Source: Pocillopora verrucosa
Taxonomy: Eukaryota > Cnidaria > Anthozoa > Scleractinia > Pocilloporidae
Length of the DNA: 64,000 nt
Direction of reading: 5' to 3'
NCBI RefSeq assembly: GCF_036669915.1
Contig: NC_089319.1
Span: 14,302,471 to 14,366,470, forward strand
The translations under genes and the position numbers were made by a program. Shown here piece by piece: positions 24,031 to 34,985 of this stretch. Below the pieces are notes generated by a model. The model saw only the letters and a list, made by a program, of their open reading frames with translations, was not told the origin of the DNA and searched no databases. How positions within the stretch are numbered: the first letter of the stretch is position 1; each line of letters starts with the position of its first letter.

Positions 24031-25140
24031 ACCCCCACGCCTACGCTAACTCGAACCAAAATCGATTTCCCCTGGATTTCTGTCATACATTTTACTGCAA
24101 ATTTACCCTCGGTAACTAAAACCCTCCATAACTCGAAGTAATTTTCGCTCCCCTTCAGATCATTCTCCTTATGTTTACACCCACGATAACACGAACCACA
24201 TCGAAACACTTCTGAATATGTCAATACGAGACAAATCAAAACAAGCATTGTACTGCGGTCCAAACATTTACGTTGGTTTGTGATTTCTTCAGTTCATTAG
24301 TGTTCCATCTTCACTCGACTTCTCCATAATTAAAGTTGATCAAGCGTATGAATTAAAGAAAAAAAGCTTTTTTGAAAAGAAATCCTGATAATGGTTCTGA
24401 CTTTATTGGGAAGTGGTTGAAGCTTACCCGTAACACCGTACATTTGACAACTATTAGCCGTGGTGGATATTTACCGAGCCGCGAAGCGGTAACGTAAGTA
24501 TTCACCCCTAGCCACGGACGCTAGATAACATACCACAAAAGACGATTTAAACTCTTTTATTCCCTCAACGATTAGAATATTTTCGGGTGCAAATCCCGCG
24601 CAAGTTACTCGAAGATGAATAGCAAAGGATATTCGGATTTAAAACAGCCAATAACAGTGCACCTTCAGGGCTATCCACTGTTTTAGTGTTTACTAAAAAA
24701 ACAATATTTGTAGACAAACCGTTCTAGTACGGCAGGCGACTGATGATAAAATAGGTTCTTGTTTTCATTCATCTTTCTTTAATTGTGGGTACAAAAATTG
24801 ATTACAGTTACAATCTCAAACCTAAGACAATTCATGAATCACAATATTATGACTTATATATAATAGACTTGAAATAAACCGAAAGTGATTCTACGGTGAT
24901 TGATCCACAGTTTTACACCCATATTTAAGCGATAAAACAACGGTTCTTCATAATATAAAAATATTATATAAAAATTAAGTGGAGTTGAGGGAGAGGTACC
25001 TAAATTAATGTGACAACAAAGAGTGATAAGGGTATGGGTTAAGTCTGCTAACTACCTGTGACTATCATCAGTTTCTGAAGTATAAAGCGAGTAGGAAAGG
25101 ATGCTAGTCTGCATGGGATTTTATACCATTTCAAGATGTA
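24031..25140. other. no gene recognised
   Basis: AT-rich spacer. 'accgagccgcgaagcggtaac' (about 24475) is a short perfect hairpin core (CCGCGAAGCGG) of a kind seen in dispersed repeats, but I see no second copy in the window. Confidence 0.4.
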
Positions 25141-26079
25141 TTAGCGTACCTCCAAGGGTAATTCCTCCTCTCTTGCAGGCCTTTTTTTACCTTCTTCTTC
25201 AACTCCCTTATTTGATTCCTTAAGAATATTCATATATCCAAACCATACAGTAACAACAAACGTCAAAGTATTCTGAATCAATGTCGAAATCAAACTCTCG
25301 CTAAGAAAAACCTGTGCAACCATAAACAGAACTACCACAAACAACACAAATGCAGAAAGGACGGCTAGGATCAAAAAGAGAGACATGAAAAATATAAATT
25401 TTTCCTTCCAGTTTTCACAGGAAAGAAAATTTTCGGGAAAAACACGATGCAGCTCCGAAAGTGAGAAGAAAAGCACGGCACAAAGAGCAATAACAGCCAC
25501 TAAAACAGTAAAACCCCAAAATGGTTCTGTTATCATACCCAGCAAAATCCACAGCAGATGATGACTTACAATGAATACTGCTGGATAAAGTACAACGCCA
25601 GAAAAAAGGTTTTTGGTAGTCATTTCCCCGTGGCCCCCGGTTAAGTTTCGCTCACTAAAACACTTCCCCTCATGTACAAACATACACCAAAACACGCGTC
25701 GGAAAAGCACAAACAATATAGATCCAAAGAACACCCAGACGTAGCTGATCTCTTGTTTATTTCCGACTTTTGTCGCTGATATGCATATGTATAGATTATA
25801 GGCAAGTCCCCCTAGAAAAATGAGTAAAGAAAGAAGCATAGCTGCTGCAGTCTTACTCCGATAAGCCTTTTCGTCACCCCATGACCTTAGCTTCACTGTT
25901 ATCAGCTGTGATGACAAAGTACTCATAGCAAGGCTGATAACCAGTAAACTCCAACACACACCATGCAACAATTGTTTTACCCCAGAAAACTGTGGAGCTT
26001 TCCCATGCCCTGGGATCACGCACTCAACCGTGTTCAATCTTGGATCGGAAACTAATGGGATGACTGCCACATCCTGCAA
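25141..26079 (-). CDS. seven-helix membrane protein, 3' exon (joins 31898-32362)
   Basis: A 312-codon open frame directly follows an acceptor (TTTTGTAG at 26080-26087). No ATG opens it, so it is an internal or last exon. It has about seven hydrophobic segments (roughly residues 34-56, 80-100, 112-132, 156-180, 183-206, 228-252, 262-285). It ends with a charged Lys/Glu-rich tail, probably cytoplasmic. The phase is 0, matching the donor at 31898. Joined across the 5.8-kb intron, the protein would have a signal peptide, an ectodomain and this membrane domain. I remember similar uncharacterised proteins from corals only. A donor-like GGTACGC overlaps the stop, so a further 3' exon is possible. 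Confidence 0.7.
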   Translation of the reverse strand: MQDVAVIPLVSDPRLNTVECVIPGHGKAPQFSGVKQLLHGVCWSLLVISLAMSTLSSQLITVKLRSWGDEKAYRSKTAAAMLLSLLIFLGGLAYNLYICISATKVGNKQEISYVWVFFGSILFVLFRRVFWCMFVHEGKCFSERNLTGGHGEMTTKNLFSGVVLYPAVFIVSHHLLWILLGMITEPFWGFTVLVAVIALCAVLFFSLSELHRVFPENFLSCENWKEKFIFFMSLFLILAVLSAFVLFVVVLFMVAQVFLSESLISTLIQNTLTFVVTVWFGYMNILKESNKGVEEEGKKRPAREEELPLEVR

Positions 26080-27649
26080 CTACAAAACAATAAAGAAAAT
26101 CGTTATAGTGTAAACACAAGTATTTAACTGCATGGATAGCACACCTTAGTTATTAACAGAACACACGAGTTAGCACGTCACAGTGTTATAAAAACGAATA
26201 GCATTCAAGATCGGGTCGAAAAAAAGGAAGATTCCACGTTTACCTGTGATTAAACACTCTTGCATGTTTGCATGTAAGAGTTACTTTTTTCACAGGGTGG
26301 GTCGAGATGGGACGCTTTGTGTACCTAGTGTTTTCATTTTTGTAACAGAAAAAGAGCACAACTTCAAAAAAATGACAATATCGCACTACCTCATCTTAAG
26401 AAAAAGAAAAAAACCTAGTTTATCTGAACTCACACAGGTCTATTCTTTGTGGTCTATTCTCTATATTGTCTTAATACTTCTGAGCAAATATAAAATGCAT
26501 CGGTGCCACGCTTACTGCAGTTGTTTTTTCTCGTCACACAACGCGAGACACATACCCTAATGCAACGATCTGATTGGTGCGAGCAACATACCACTCTACA
26601 CGCCAACATAGGGTAATTTTTTTACATAAAAAAAATTAACTCAATTAGGTTTACAGAAGTCTCAAGTTTTCCCTTTCTCCACTTTTGTTTCCAAGTCCAG
26701 ATTTCTCTGAACGCTACATTTCCTTTTTTCGAACAGTTCGAGTGACAAAGGTAAATTCTTAAAACTTTGGGCGGAAAATTGGCGTGAGGCCAGCTAAAAA
26801 TTGATCCACTTGAGCATGCGTGACGTTCGACCGCCGTGTTTCCAGGGCTTTATTTTGTACGATGTCAAAGTAATTTAAGTTATTGCCGAAAACAATCTTT
26901 GCTACTCACTATGGCAGGCAAAGCCCATCTAAGTAAAGTTGTAAAAACATATACCTGTATTACACGATCGAGATATGTCTCTAAGCGTTGATTTAGTCTT
27001 TTTGGTCGGAGCCACGACACAGATGGAGATATTTTAATTTTTGTTTCTTAGTCTGAAATTATACTTGAACAAAGATTGAAACGTCTTTGATTCACGCACA
27101 TATACTTTAGGATTTGTTTGCTCCAGAGCTCGACATTTGTATTGAATTCTATTAAATTCATGAGCCGGGAAAGGCTCGAAACGGATTAGGCACAAGTTGT
27201 CAAATCTTATATCAAGGCATAGTAATTAAAACGTCATATTTTGCCTTTGTTGGTTTCACTGCATTTGAGTAAAGTCATCTCGTTCAGCGCGGAGGTAAAT
27301 GTCACTTGCCAGAGACTTAGAGCTTGCCAATCAGCATACGTGGAAGAAATACTGTTTACCATGAAAGTAACAAGGCAACTTCGATGTTCTCAAAAATAAG
27401 TTTGTGACGAGTTATCACGCTCTCAATATGATGCTAAAATATAATGAGGGTAACTTTTAAAAACAAGGGAAATTTCGTAAACGTTCCAAAGACTTTTGGA
27501 GACTGCGGAGGTCCCGATGTCTATCAATATTGCTACTTTCAAAAAATTGTGTCATAGAAGTTACGAGTTTGAGCGTCTCACTACGTCGTTGACGTCAAAT
27601 TTCACAACACACTACAACTCAACTACGAAGTTAAACCAAGCATAACAAT
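26080..27649. other. intron sequence, no gene recognised
   Basis: Left part of the inferred intron between 26079 and 31898. The plus-strand frame at 26246-26560 lacks family features and splice context. A G+C-poor, non-repetitive stretch as far as I can see. Confidence 0.45.
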
Positions 27650-27689
27650 GGGGCGCCAAACCAGTCAATATTCCCTCTGTATTTCTGTG

Positions 27690-27860
27690 ACCCAATTTAC
27701 TTTTAATGTGGTCAATTCGACTTTTTATACGGTCAACTTTTTACTTTTTATATGATCAACTCGAGTTTTTATGTGGTCAACTTTTCACTTTTAATAAGAT
27801 CAAATTTTACTTTTTATATGGCCAACTCGACTTTTTATATGATTAAATCGACTTTTTATA
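27690..27860 (+). repeat. left sub-terminal array of the 4.2-kb transposon
   Basis: Seven or eight imperfect units of about 20-25 bp, consensus near 'acttttTATATGgTCAActcG'. This is likely a transposase-binding array, by analogy with other DNA transposons (inference). Confidence 0.7.
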
Positions 27861-27910
27861 TAGTCAATTTCGAACCGTTCCAGAATGCATTGCGCCCGAT
27901 CACTAACAAA

Positions 27911-29351
27911 ATGGCTGCTTATACTCCCTCCAGAGAACGAAACGAGTACAGACTGTTTTTATTTTTTGACAATTTAAAGATACTGCTTTCGACAGTATCC
28001 TCATTCGAAGAGGCAGAAACAATAACTTGTCCTTTGAGGATGTTGATCAGGCAGCTGATAGATTGTGGACTGCTACAGAGACCATTCAGTTACTTACCGC
28101 AGACATTGGGAATAACGAAGATTTCACTGATGCGGCATCAATCCTAAACCTGTCTCTGATTAAGGTTAGGAACTTAATTGATTAGCTGCAGCAATACAGA
28201 AATGAGATGTTAGATATTTTTGGTGAAAGGACATATGGCAGCCCACCCAATTCAAGTAGGAATGGTCCTGGGCACCCACCTTATGTCATTGAGGAAGAAC
28301 AGATACGTTTTTTAAGAGAAATACATTTTTCCTGGAAAAAAATGGATTCACCTACTCCTTCTGAGGGTACTCTGAGGGTACTCTCAGAAGGAGTAGGTTA
28401 ATGTATGGCGTGACTGACCAAGAAGAGTTAAGTTGGACTCAAATAACTGGCTCAACTAGTGGGCGCTCTGAGAAGTAGAGGGCTAAATATTCCATGAAGG
28501 CACGTAAGAAACTGTCTTCAAACCTTTGATCCTGTTGGAACAGATTTACGGTGGCAGTCTACAATTTACAGAAGAAAATATAATGTTCCTACACCAAATG
28601 CTCTCTGGCACATATACAGCAATCACAAACTCATACGATGGTGGTCAATAACTCATATGTGTGTTCATGGATATTCCTTAATTATAATTTATGCCCACTG
28701 CTGCTATAATAGCAAAGCTGATACAGTACTGGAGCAATTTATAAGAGGTGTCAACAGTTATGGATTGCCTTCTAGGGTGAGAAGTGATTATGTTATGGAA
28801 AATTTCAAAGTAGTAGAGTTTATGCTTGAGCAGAGAGGTGTTGACAGAGGTAGCATTGTTATTGGTACTCTGTGCACAACTGTCATATAGAAAGGTCATG
28901 CGGAGAACTTTGCTTTCTTGCAAGAACATTTTCTTGCTTGGAGGATAATGAGCTACTGGATCCACCAAATGAGTTGCATTTATTTGCATTACATTACACC
29001 TTCATATCCCGAATCAATGAGCACTTACAGGAACTTAAGAGCCAGTGGGAAAATCATCCACTTTCTTCTGAAGGAAATCTTTCTCCTATTCAATTATATA
29101 CAGATGGAATGCTTGAAAATGAACACTCTGGATATGCTGCAGTTGCAAGTGTGTTTGATGCTTGTAATGGGCATGATTATGGATTTGACCCCTCTGCCTT
29201 TATCCCTCTGGAAGAAGAAGACTATCAGGAAGTAGTTCCAGATACAAGTGTTCCACTTTCTGATCAACAGATGGCATTCCTGGAAAATCATTGCAACCCC
29301 TTGCAAGAAAATGACAAAGGTGGTGAAAATACATACTTATACGTTGTTTAA
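27911..29351 (+). pseudogene. rve/DDE integrase-like transposase, decayed
   Basis: It opens with ATGGCTGCT at 27911. A helical N-terminal part follows (DQAADRLWTATETIQLL, in a shifted frame), then a helix-turn-helix-like stretch around 28290 (EEQIRFLREIHFSW). The integrase core runs from PTPNALWHIYSNHKLIRWW (28587) through SRVRSDYVMEN (28777) to HIERS (28884). The C-terminal part (28872-29351) includes ELHLFALHYTFISRINEHL. In relatives I remember, the first acidic residue sits in WHID; here it is Tyr. The second Asp (SD) and the Glu (HIE) remain. There is a stop at about 28182 and several frameshifts. It matches the repetitive 'integrase core domain' proteins of fish and cnidarians. Confidence 0.75.
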
Positions 29352-29769
29352 GAATTTTGTGTTCTTTCTTTTCACAGGGATACATATGTATCAACCGAAC
29401 TGACTTTCAAACTTGTATTTAGTATTAACAAAGCACCATAGAGGTTATAAACTTTACAAAACACAATGCTTTTTATTGCACTTCATGTTTTCAAAAGGGA
29501 ACTTTGAATAATTATGGACCTCATTGTATTTTAATAAATCTAACAATAAAATAACTGTTTGAAACCCAACAAAACCTAACATAATTAATTTAAAAATGTA
29601 AAAATGAGTGCGTCATCAGCAAGCACACCATTCTTGTAATGATGTAATTCTAAATGAAATTACATCGAAACTGGATAGCCTGAGAGCAAATGAAGCTTAG
29701 CAAGATGCACATATACCCTAATGAGACCACTTTATGGTGTATATTTATGCTATTTGTTCACACTATATT
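29352..29769. other. spacer between the two convergent transposon genes
   Basis: AT-rich, no coding features; probably the two 3' untranslated regions. Confidence 0.4.
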
Positions 29770-31650
29770 CATCTCCTAACTATCTGAATTCTTCTCTGGG
29801 CTCACAAAAGCTAGCACATGTGCTCAGCACCTCTGAAGTGTAGTTACAGTTGTGGGCAATAGGCCTTCTCTGTAGACTTTCACTGTTGGTGAATGATATT
29901 TTCAACCTGTCTGTGACAAGAACATCAGATGTAGATGTAAATCTCAAAAATTGGTAAGCTTAGCTTTGTCAAGCCCCCTGATGAGTCTCTTCAGGTGGGC
30001 CAGTGTTTCTGTCACAGCTACTGTAGCCAGACTGGCTTCAAGTAGGCCAATAACTTTAACATTACTAGGTGTGATGGAAGAACACAATTGATGTGATGAT
30101 TTTACATCTGGGAAATAAATCTTAAGGTGAGCAAGAATTGGTTGCCAGCAGTCACTCACATATTGGGACTCTTGCACTATCTCCTCATGAGCAATCTCTC
30201 TGATGATTTTTACTTAATTGCTGTGTGTGACTTTTCTCTTACAGTCATAGGCTGACAAAAAGTCAAGCATCTCATCATTGTCACATGTGATACTGTCGGC
30301 CAAGCAGCCTTCTGTAAGACTAGTTTCAGATGGAGAAACATAATGCTTGAAGGAATCTTGCAACATTCACAAATAATGCTTCCCTTCCCAAAAAGACAAC
30401 CAGCAAGAAAGGCTTTGCTTATTTTATGAGGAAAATACTGACTCTCTGCGTATCCCTTTACCAGTATCCTCACCACTGCTTCCCACTTATTGCAGTCAAA
30501 ATCATGTCTAATATAAGGGACTCTTTCACTCTTCCCCAATATGTGTGATTTAGAGAATTCTTTCCAAAACAAGGAGAAAACTTCCCTCAAGACCCCATTT
30601 CCCTGTCCAGCTTCTTTAATGGATGTATAATGATGGCATTTAAACTGGACTTCAAAATGGAAGGATCTGAAAAAACCTCAAGCATATCAGCCCTCACAAG
30701 TGACCTGTGAATTCTCATGAAGGTGAAGGTGAAGTTGGTGGAGATGTTCCATTAACATTAACTACAGCTTCATAATTGTTAACGGACTGATTGTTCTCCA
30801 TTTCTGACAAGAAGGGCATTGGATCTCCAAAGATAAGTAGTTCCCCTTGGTCTGTGGATTCAGCTTCACTGTTTTGATGCTGCAATGATGAGGAACTTGC
30901 ATTAACAGGGGTCTCTGAGAGGTCACCAGCACATTGACTAAAGGATGGTATCATAAGCTGTTCATCATCTTCATCCCTATCTTCCTCCTCAAAGGGTTCC
31001 AGACATCTGATGTACACACTCCCTTGACCTGAGAGCTTTACTATTCTTTCACCATCCATTCTTACTCCCTTTGCTAGTTTAGGAGTTACTAGAGTTCCAT
31101 AACAAGCCTACAAAGAATAGAGTTACAATCACAGAAATGAAGCAGGTCTCATCAACACCACACAGAGAATGCACAACTTAGTTAGCCACTAAAAACTAGA
31201 CCTTATCTACGAGTTCTTCTTAAATTTTTGCCTTACAATAAATGTACATGAACTTTCAATTATATTAATACAAGTTTTACTTCTAATTACTTATCTTATC
31301 AAGCAGGAGCCAAAAATTAGTTACCTTGAGGTATTCAAGCATAATGTCCTCTCTTAGAAGTTGACTTTCAATGTTTCTCGGGACATGGAACTTGTAAAAG
31401 TACCCGTCGAAGTTCGTTTTCTAGTTGCGGTCGCCCCACATGTGTTGAAAGTTGGAAATCGGCTTGAGAGCTCTGCTGCAACCGAAGGGCTTAATGATGG
31501 GACAGAGGAAGTCGAAGCTCTGTTGGTAGCTGTCAACGTTGCCACATTTCTAATATCATCATTGTGAAGATTTTCGATGGCTTCGAGAGCCTGCTTAGCT
31601 ATGACACACACCGAGAGGATGTGCAGCACGTCTTCATTGTTAGCAGCCAT
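29770..31650 (-). pseudogene. HECT-like ubiquitin-ligase-like gene of the transposon, decayed
   Basis: Start ATG at 31650 (MAANNEDVLHIL), exon to the donor at 31325, acceptor with exon from 31107, then coding-like sequence to about 29770. Exon 2 opens ACYGTLVTPKLAKGVRMDGE and continues through GSVYIRCLEPFEEE to an acidic linker. The HECT-like part follows: MLEVFSDPSILKSSLNAIII (about 30680), VLREVFSLFWKEF, YFPHKISKAFLAGCLFG, QYVSDCWQPILAHLK (30170), RLIRGLDKAKLTNF, and finally RRPIAHNC near 29850. HNC fits the catalytic-cysteine position of HECT domains. This matches 'G2/M-phase E3 ligase-like' repeat proteins in fish and coral annotations. It has a stop at about 30210 and frameshifts. Confidence 0.7.
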
Positions 31651-31689
31651 TTTGTTCAAGTCTAATCGCAATGCAATGTAGAAGTCACA

Positions 31690-31830
31690 AAGCTGACCAT
31701 GTAAAAAGTAACAAGTTGACCTAATAAAAAGTCGAGTTGACCATACAAAAAGTAAAAAGTTCATCATGTTAAAAGTCGAGTCGACCATATAAAAAGTTCA
31801 ACTGACCATATAAAGAGTAAAAAGTTAAAT
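31690..31830 (-). repeat. right sub-terminal array of the 4.2-kb transposon
   Basis: Inverted counterpart of 27690-27860; units such as 'gaccatataaaaagttcaac' repeat about six times. Confidence 0.7.
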
Positions 31831-31897
31831 ACAGTGAGAATAATGTCTGCTTTGGCGCCCCGTACAAAACGCTACACAGTATAGAATGATCACTTAC

Positions 31898-32362
31898 CGT
31901 GGAAAGGAAGTATATCATTTTTTCTTGAATGTCGACGGTAGAGCTATTGCAAAATTGTGGCAGTGTTATGTGCAATTTACTTCCTCTTCTGTTTGGATAA
32001 ATCGCTCCCAGGGAAAACAAGTTCATGGAGGTCAGGCTAATTCCTCCGCTGACGTACAAGCACGACATACTCCACGTAAACTCGGTTTTCAATGTCGTTG
32101 ATAGATTGTTACTTCCGTCTGACTTTTCGCCAGCTGTCTTCAGGAATTTCACCGTGATGTCGATCAGCAAAGATGGGAGATCCACAGAAGGATACACAGC
32201 CTTCGATATGTTAAAATAATTGTCAAAAGAAGAATTGGAAGACGTAAGATACTTTTGCAATTGTTCGTCGCGTTCTATGCAGGTTCCAAGAACGTACTAA
32301 AAACGCAACAGAACGATCGCAAAGATGGCATTAAGCGTGATACACAATGAACGTGGAATCAT
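31898..32362 (-). CDS. seven-helix membrane protein, 5' exon: signal peptide and ectodomain (joins 25141-26079)
   Basis: ATG at 32362 opens a signal-peptide-like MIPRSLCITLNAIFAIVLL. After codon 21 there is an in-frame TAG (32299-32297). The same frame then runs 133 codons to a donor (CACG|GTAAGTG, end 31898, phase 0). The ectodomain part has VSGGISLTSMNLFSLGAIYP and several N-x-S/T sites. The TAG also forms an AG that could be an acceptor for an exon starting at 32296, so there are two readings. Either the gene has a nonsense mutation, or splicing replaces this signal peptide with another. The 4.2-kb transposon begins 36 bp downstream of the donor. Confidence 0.65.
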
Positions 32363-34985
32363 GATGACTTCCTCACTAGCGCAAAAACAGCAAAGGCTTG
32401 GTCTCCCAGAAATGATCGATTTGGAACCGAAAGAAACAGGTGAATTATGCTGAAGTACAGCCTTTGAGGAGAGAAAGCTAAGATGGGAAAAGCGCAGCAG
32501 AGACAATTAATCTCCTTGTGTTCTGTAAATGCGAGGAACCGCTGGTATGCGCCTGCGTCGGTTTCTAGTTAAATAATCGTTGTGGAAAAGTAGCAGGAAA
32601 TAACAGTGGATCGAGTATTTGAGACCACCTTTCCTATCATTTTTCCCTCTATAACTTAGATGGAAGCTTCATTCTTAAAATTGTAGTATCTTTTGTGATC
32701 GTTCGGGCGATCGATGTTGATGACGTTAATTCTGAAGGATGTAAGAGGCCTGTCGAAGAGCACAAACGTATTGGATAGCATACTTTTATCGTGTCATTGC
32801 TATCTCAAGTTATCATTGATCATTTGAAGTATTCACTTTCTTGTGAGCGTTTTTTAGAGCTTCTATTGTACTGCTAGTGCAATGTACATACAATTTTAGC
32901 GAAAAATTAAAGTTTACAGAAGGTTCATGTTTTGTTTCAAAAGTTTTTTTGACATGAATCACAACCGGCGGGGCCGATTACCAAAATATATAAGTTCGAT
33001 GTCGAGTAAAGAAAAGTGAGACAACGCTAGTACTAGAGATACGGTTGTTACATCAAGGAGCTTGTCAGAAATGGAGGAATAATTATGGATTTTATGGGAG
33101 TAATGACAACTCTTTTCAATCGTTAGTCACAGAAATATCATCAGATATGATCAATGATGTGGGGAAATTGTAAATTAAAAAAGTACTAGTTTGGGCTTCC
33201 AGTTGTAATATAAAAGTTAGGTAAATCAATTATTTCCCAATGAAAATCGTATTAATTTATTATTTCAACTACACAACAAATCATCTACGCTCTTTGCAAT
33301 CTTATTTTCTTACCTATTAAATTACATAAGTTGTGTGACGGTCTGAAAAGACTCTCATCACGAGACAAACAACAAAGAACCAGTAGGGCTGATATTAACA
33401 GTGAGGATGAAAAACAAAATATTTCCAAAAGCCTTTTTTTCCCGAGAAAAAGACAAAATGAGGTCAGATTAAACTAATGTGGAGAGGTTTAATGATCTCT
33501 GTAGGAAAATGGATGATTTACACCTATCAGATTTTAGAGCAATGAGACTTAAGTCAAAAGGGGACTTTGACATTGCATATTGTGCAGTAATAAGCACTGG
33601 CATGGATACCTATAACATAAGCTAGTTTAGGCAAGTTGCATGGAGAGAACTAAAGATTGATAATTTAAATCAGTAGTAAGCTTCTGGTACTAATGACAAT
33701 CTCTTGAATACCAGCTTGCCACAGTGAATGTCACACCTATCCATTCTGTCAATGGTACCAACCATTTGTATTGGGGTCACTTCACATCTCCCTAAACAGC
33801 AGAGAACATTAAAATTAATTCCTACCATCAGTGTCAATTATGAAATAAAAATTGAAGGATCAAGACATTTCTAGCAAAGTGAAATGCAAGTCAAACTGGT
33901 TTGAAGACATTTTAACCTGAAATTTGTTTTTAAATACAACAGAAATATAGTATTCAACATTCCAAAGAAACAAGGAGTTCCAGCCCCATCGAGTAATTAT
34001 CAGTCCATTTGTTGTATCACTCCTCTCATATTTTAAGAACCAGCGAAAGTTTCATAATTTTAATCTGTGAGTTTCATGATACCCTTCAACTCAAAATTCA
34101 TTTCCCATGGCAGAAACATTTTGAAGTAAATGAATTGGTTAGAAAGCAAATAAATAAACAATGAACTGACAGTGGTGAGGGGATTTAGGGACCATGTGAT
34201 AAATCAGTTCTACCTAGTTAGCACTTCAAGCCCTAAAAGCCAGTTTGAAAAATTCCCACCCAAACACAGCAGAAAATTAAGAAAAAATTGGAGATGATTG
34301 AGGCAAGATTATAACCGATGTTAACACACATGCCTGCATACCATGTGGAACAGGCTTGGAGAGCAAAAAGGCTAAAGAAGGCTGTAAGCCATGACTTAAT
34401 TGCATTGGAAAATCCCCATCAACCTCCCAAAAACAAATTTGCCAAAAGTTGCAGCAAGAGCAACTCAATCCTAAAGCTGGAACATTTTTTAAAGTCTTGT
34501 GTCGAGTGTGACTACGAAGAGAAAGAAAAGACGATGATATTTGAAGTGATTTAAAGCTTGGGGGTCACCTTGAACTTAACTTACCTCAAAGTTGAAGTAA
34601 AATAAGATCAAATTCTAAACTACCTTCTTTCATTGTAACGAACATCTCACCATCGTCTCCACATACTGCTTTGTGATTCATAGAAGTAAGGCATCAACAT
34701 CTTAAGACTAACCTTCAAGGTTTGCAGTTTGCAGGTGCCGATCCTGCGGAAGCGCGCTGAAAACACAGAACGATCCCTATCTCCCGATCTGCCTCTGCCG
34801 AAAAGCGGAAGTCTTTACTAGTACTGCTACTTCAGCTAACTTCCGCTATGCGCACGCAAGCTGCCGTGTAAGTCCATCGAAAAGTGGGTGGAAGCTTTAT
34901 CTGGAAGCAATTGCATCGTATACACGCTGAGATTCAGCCAAACCTTGGTCTCACCAAACCTCTGCGAGTTTGTAATAAGTTCCAC
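32363..34985. other. intergenic region between divergent genes
   Basis: Lies between the start of the minus-strand membrane-protein gene and the plus-strand OTU-Death gene, so it should hold both promoters. I see no defined element. The 78-codon frame at 34318-34554 has no family features. Confidence 0.45.

Larger units (their letters stand above)
27650..31861. mobile_element. 4.2-kb DNA transposon with GGGGCGCCAAA ends and two convergent genes
   Basis: GGGGCGCCAAA at 27650-27660 and its reverse complement at 31851-31861 bound the element. Inside each end is a short array of 'cttttta.atggtcaactcga' units (27690-27860; 31690-31830 inverted). Next to the arrays, both ends carry 'cattgcg' and 'aacaaaATGGCTGCT', so the inverted ends run about 270 bp into both genes. 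The plus-strand gene is a decayed rve-type integrase; the minus-strand gene is HECT-like. I could not find a clear target duplication. The element lies in the intron of the seven-helix gene. Confidence 0.85.
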
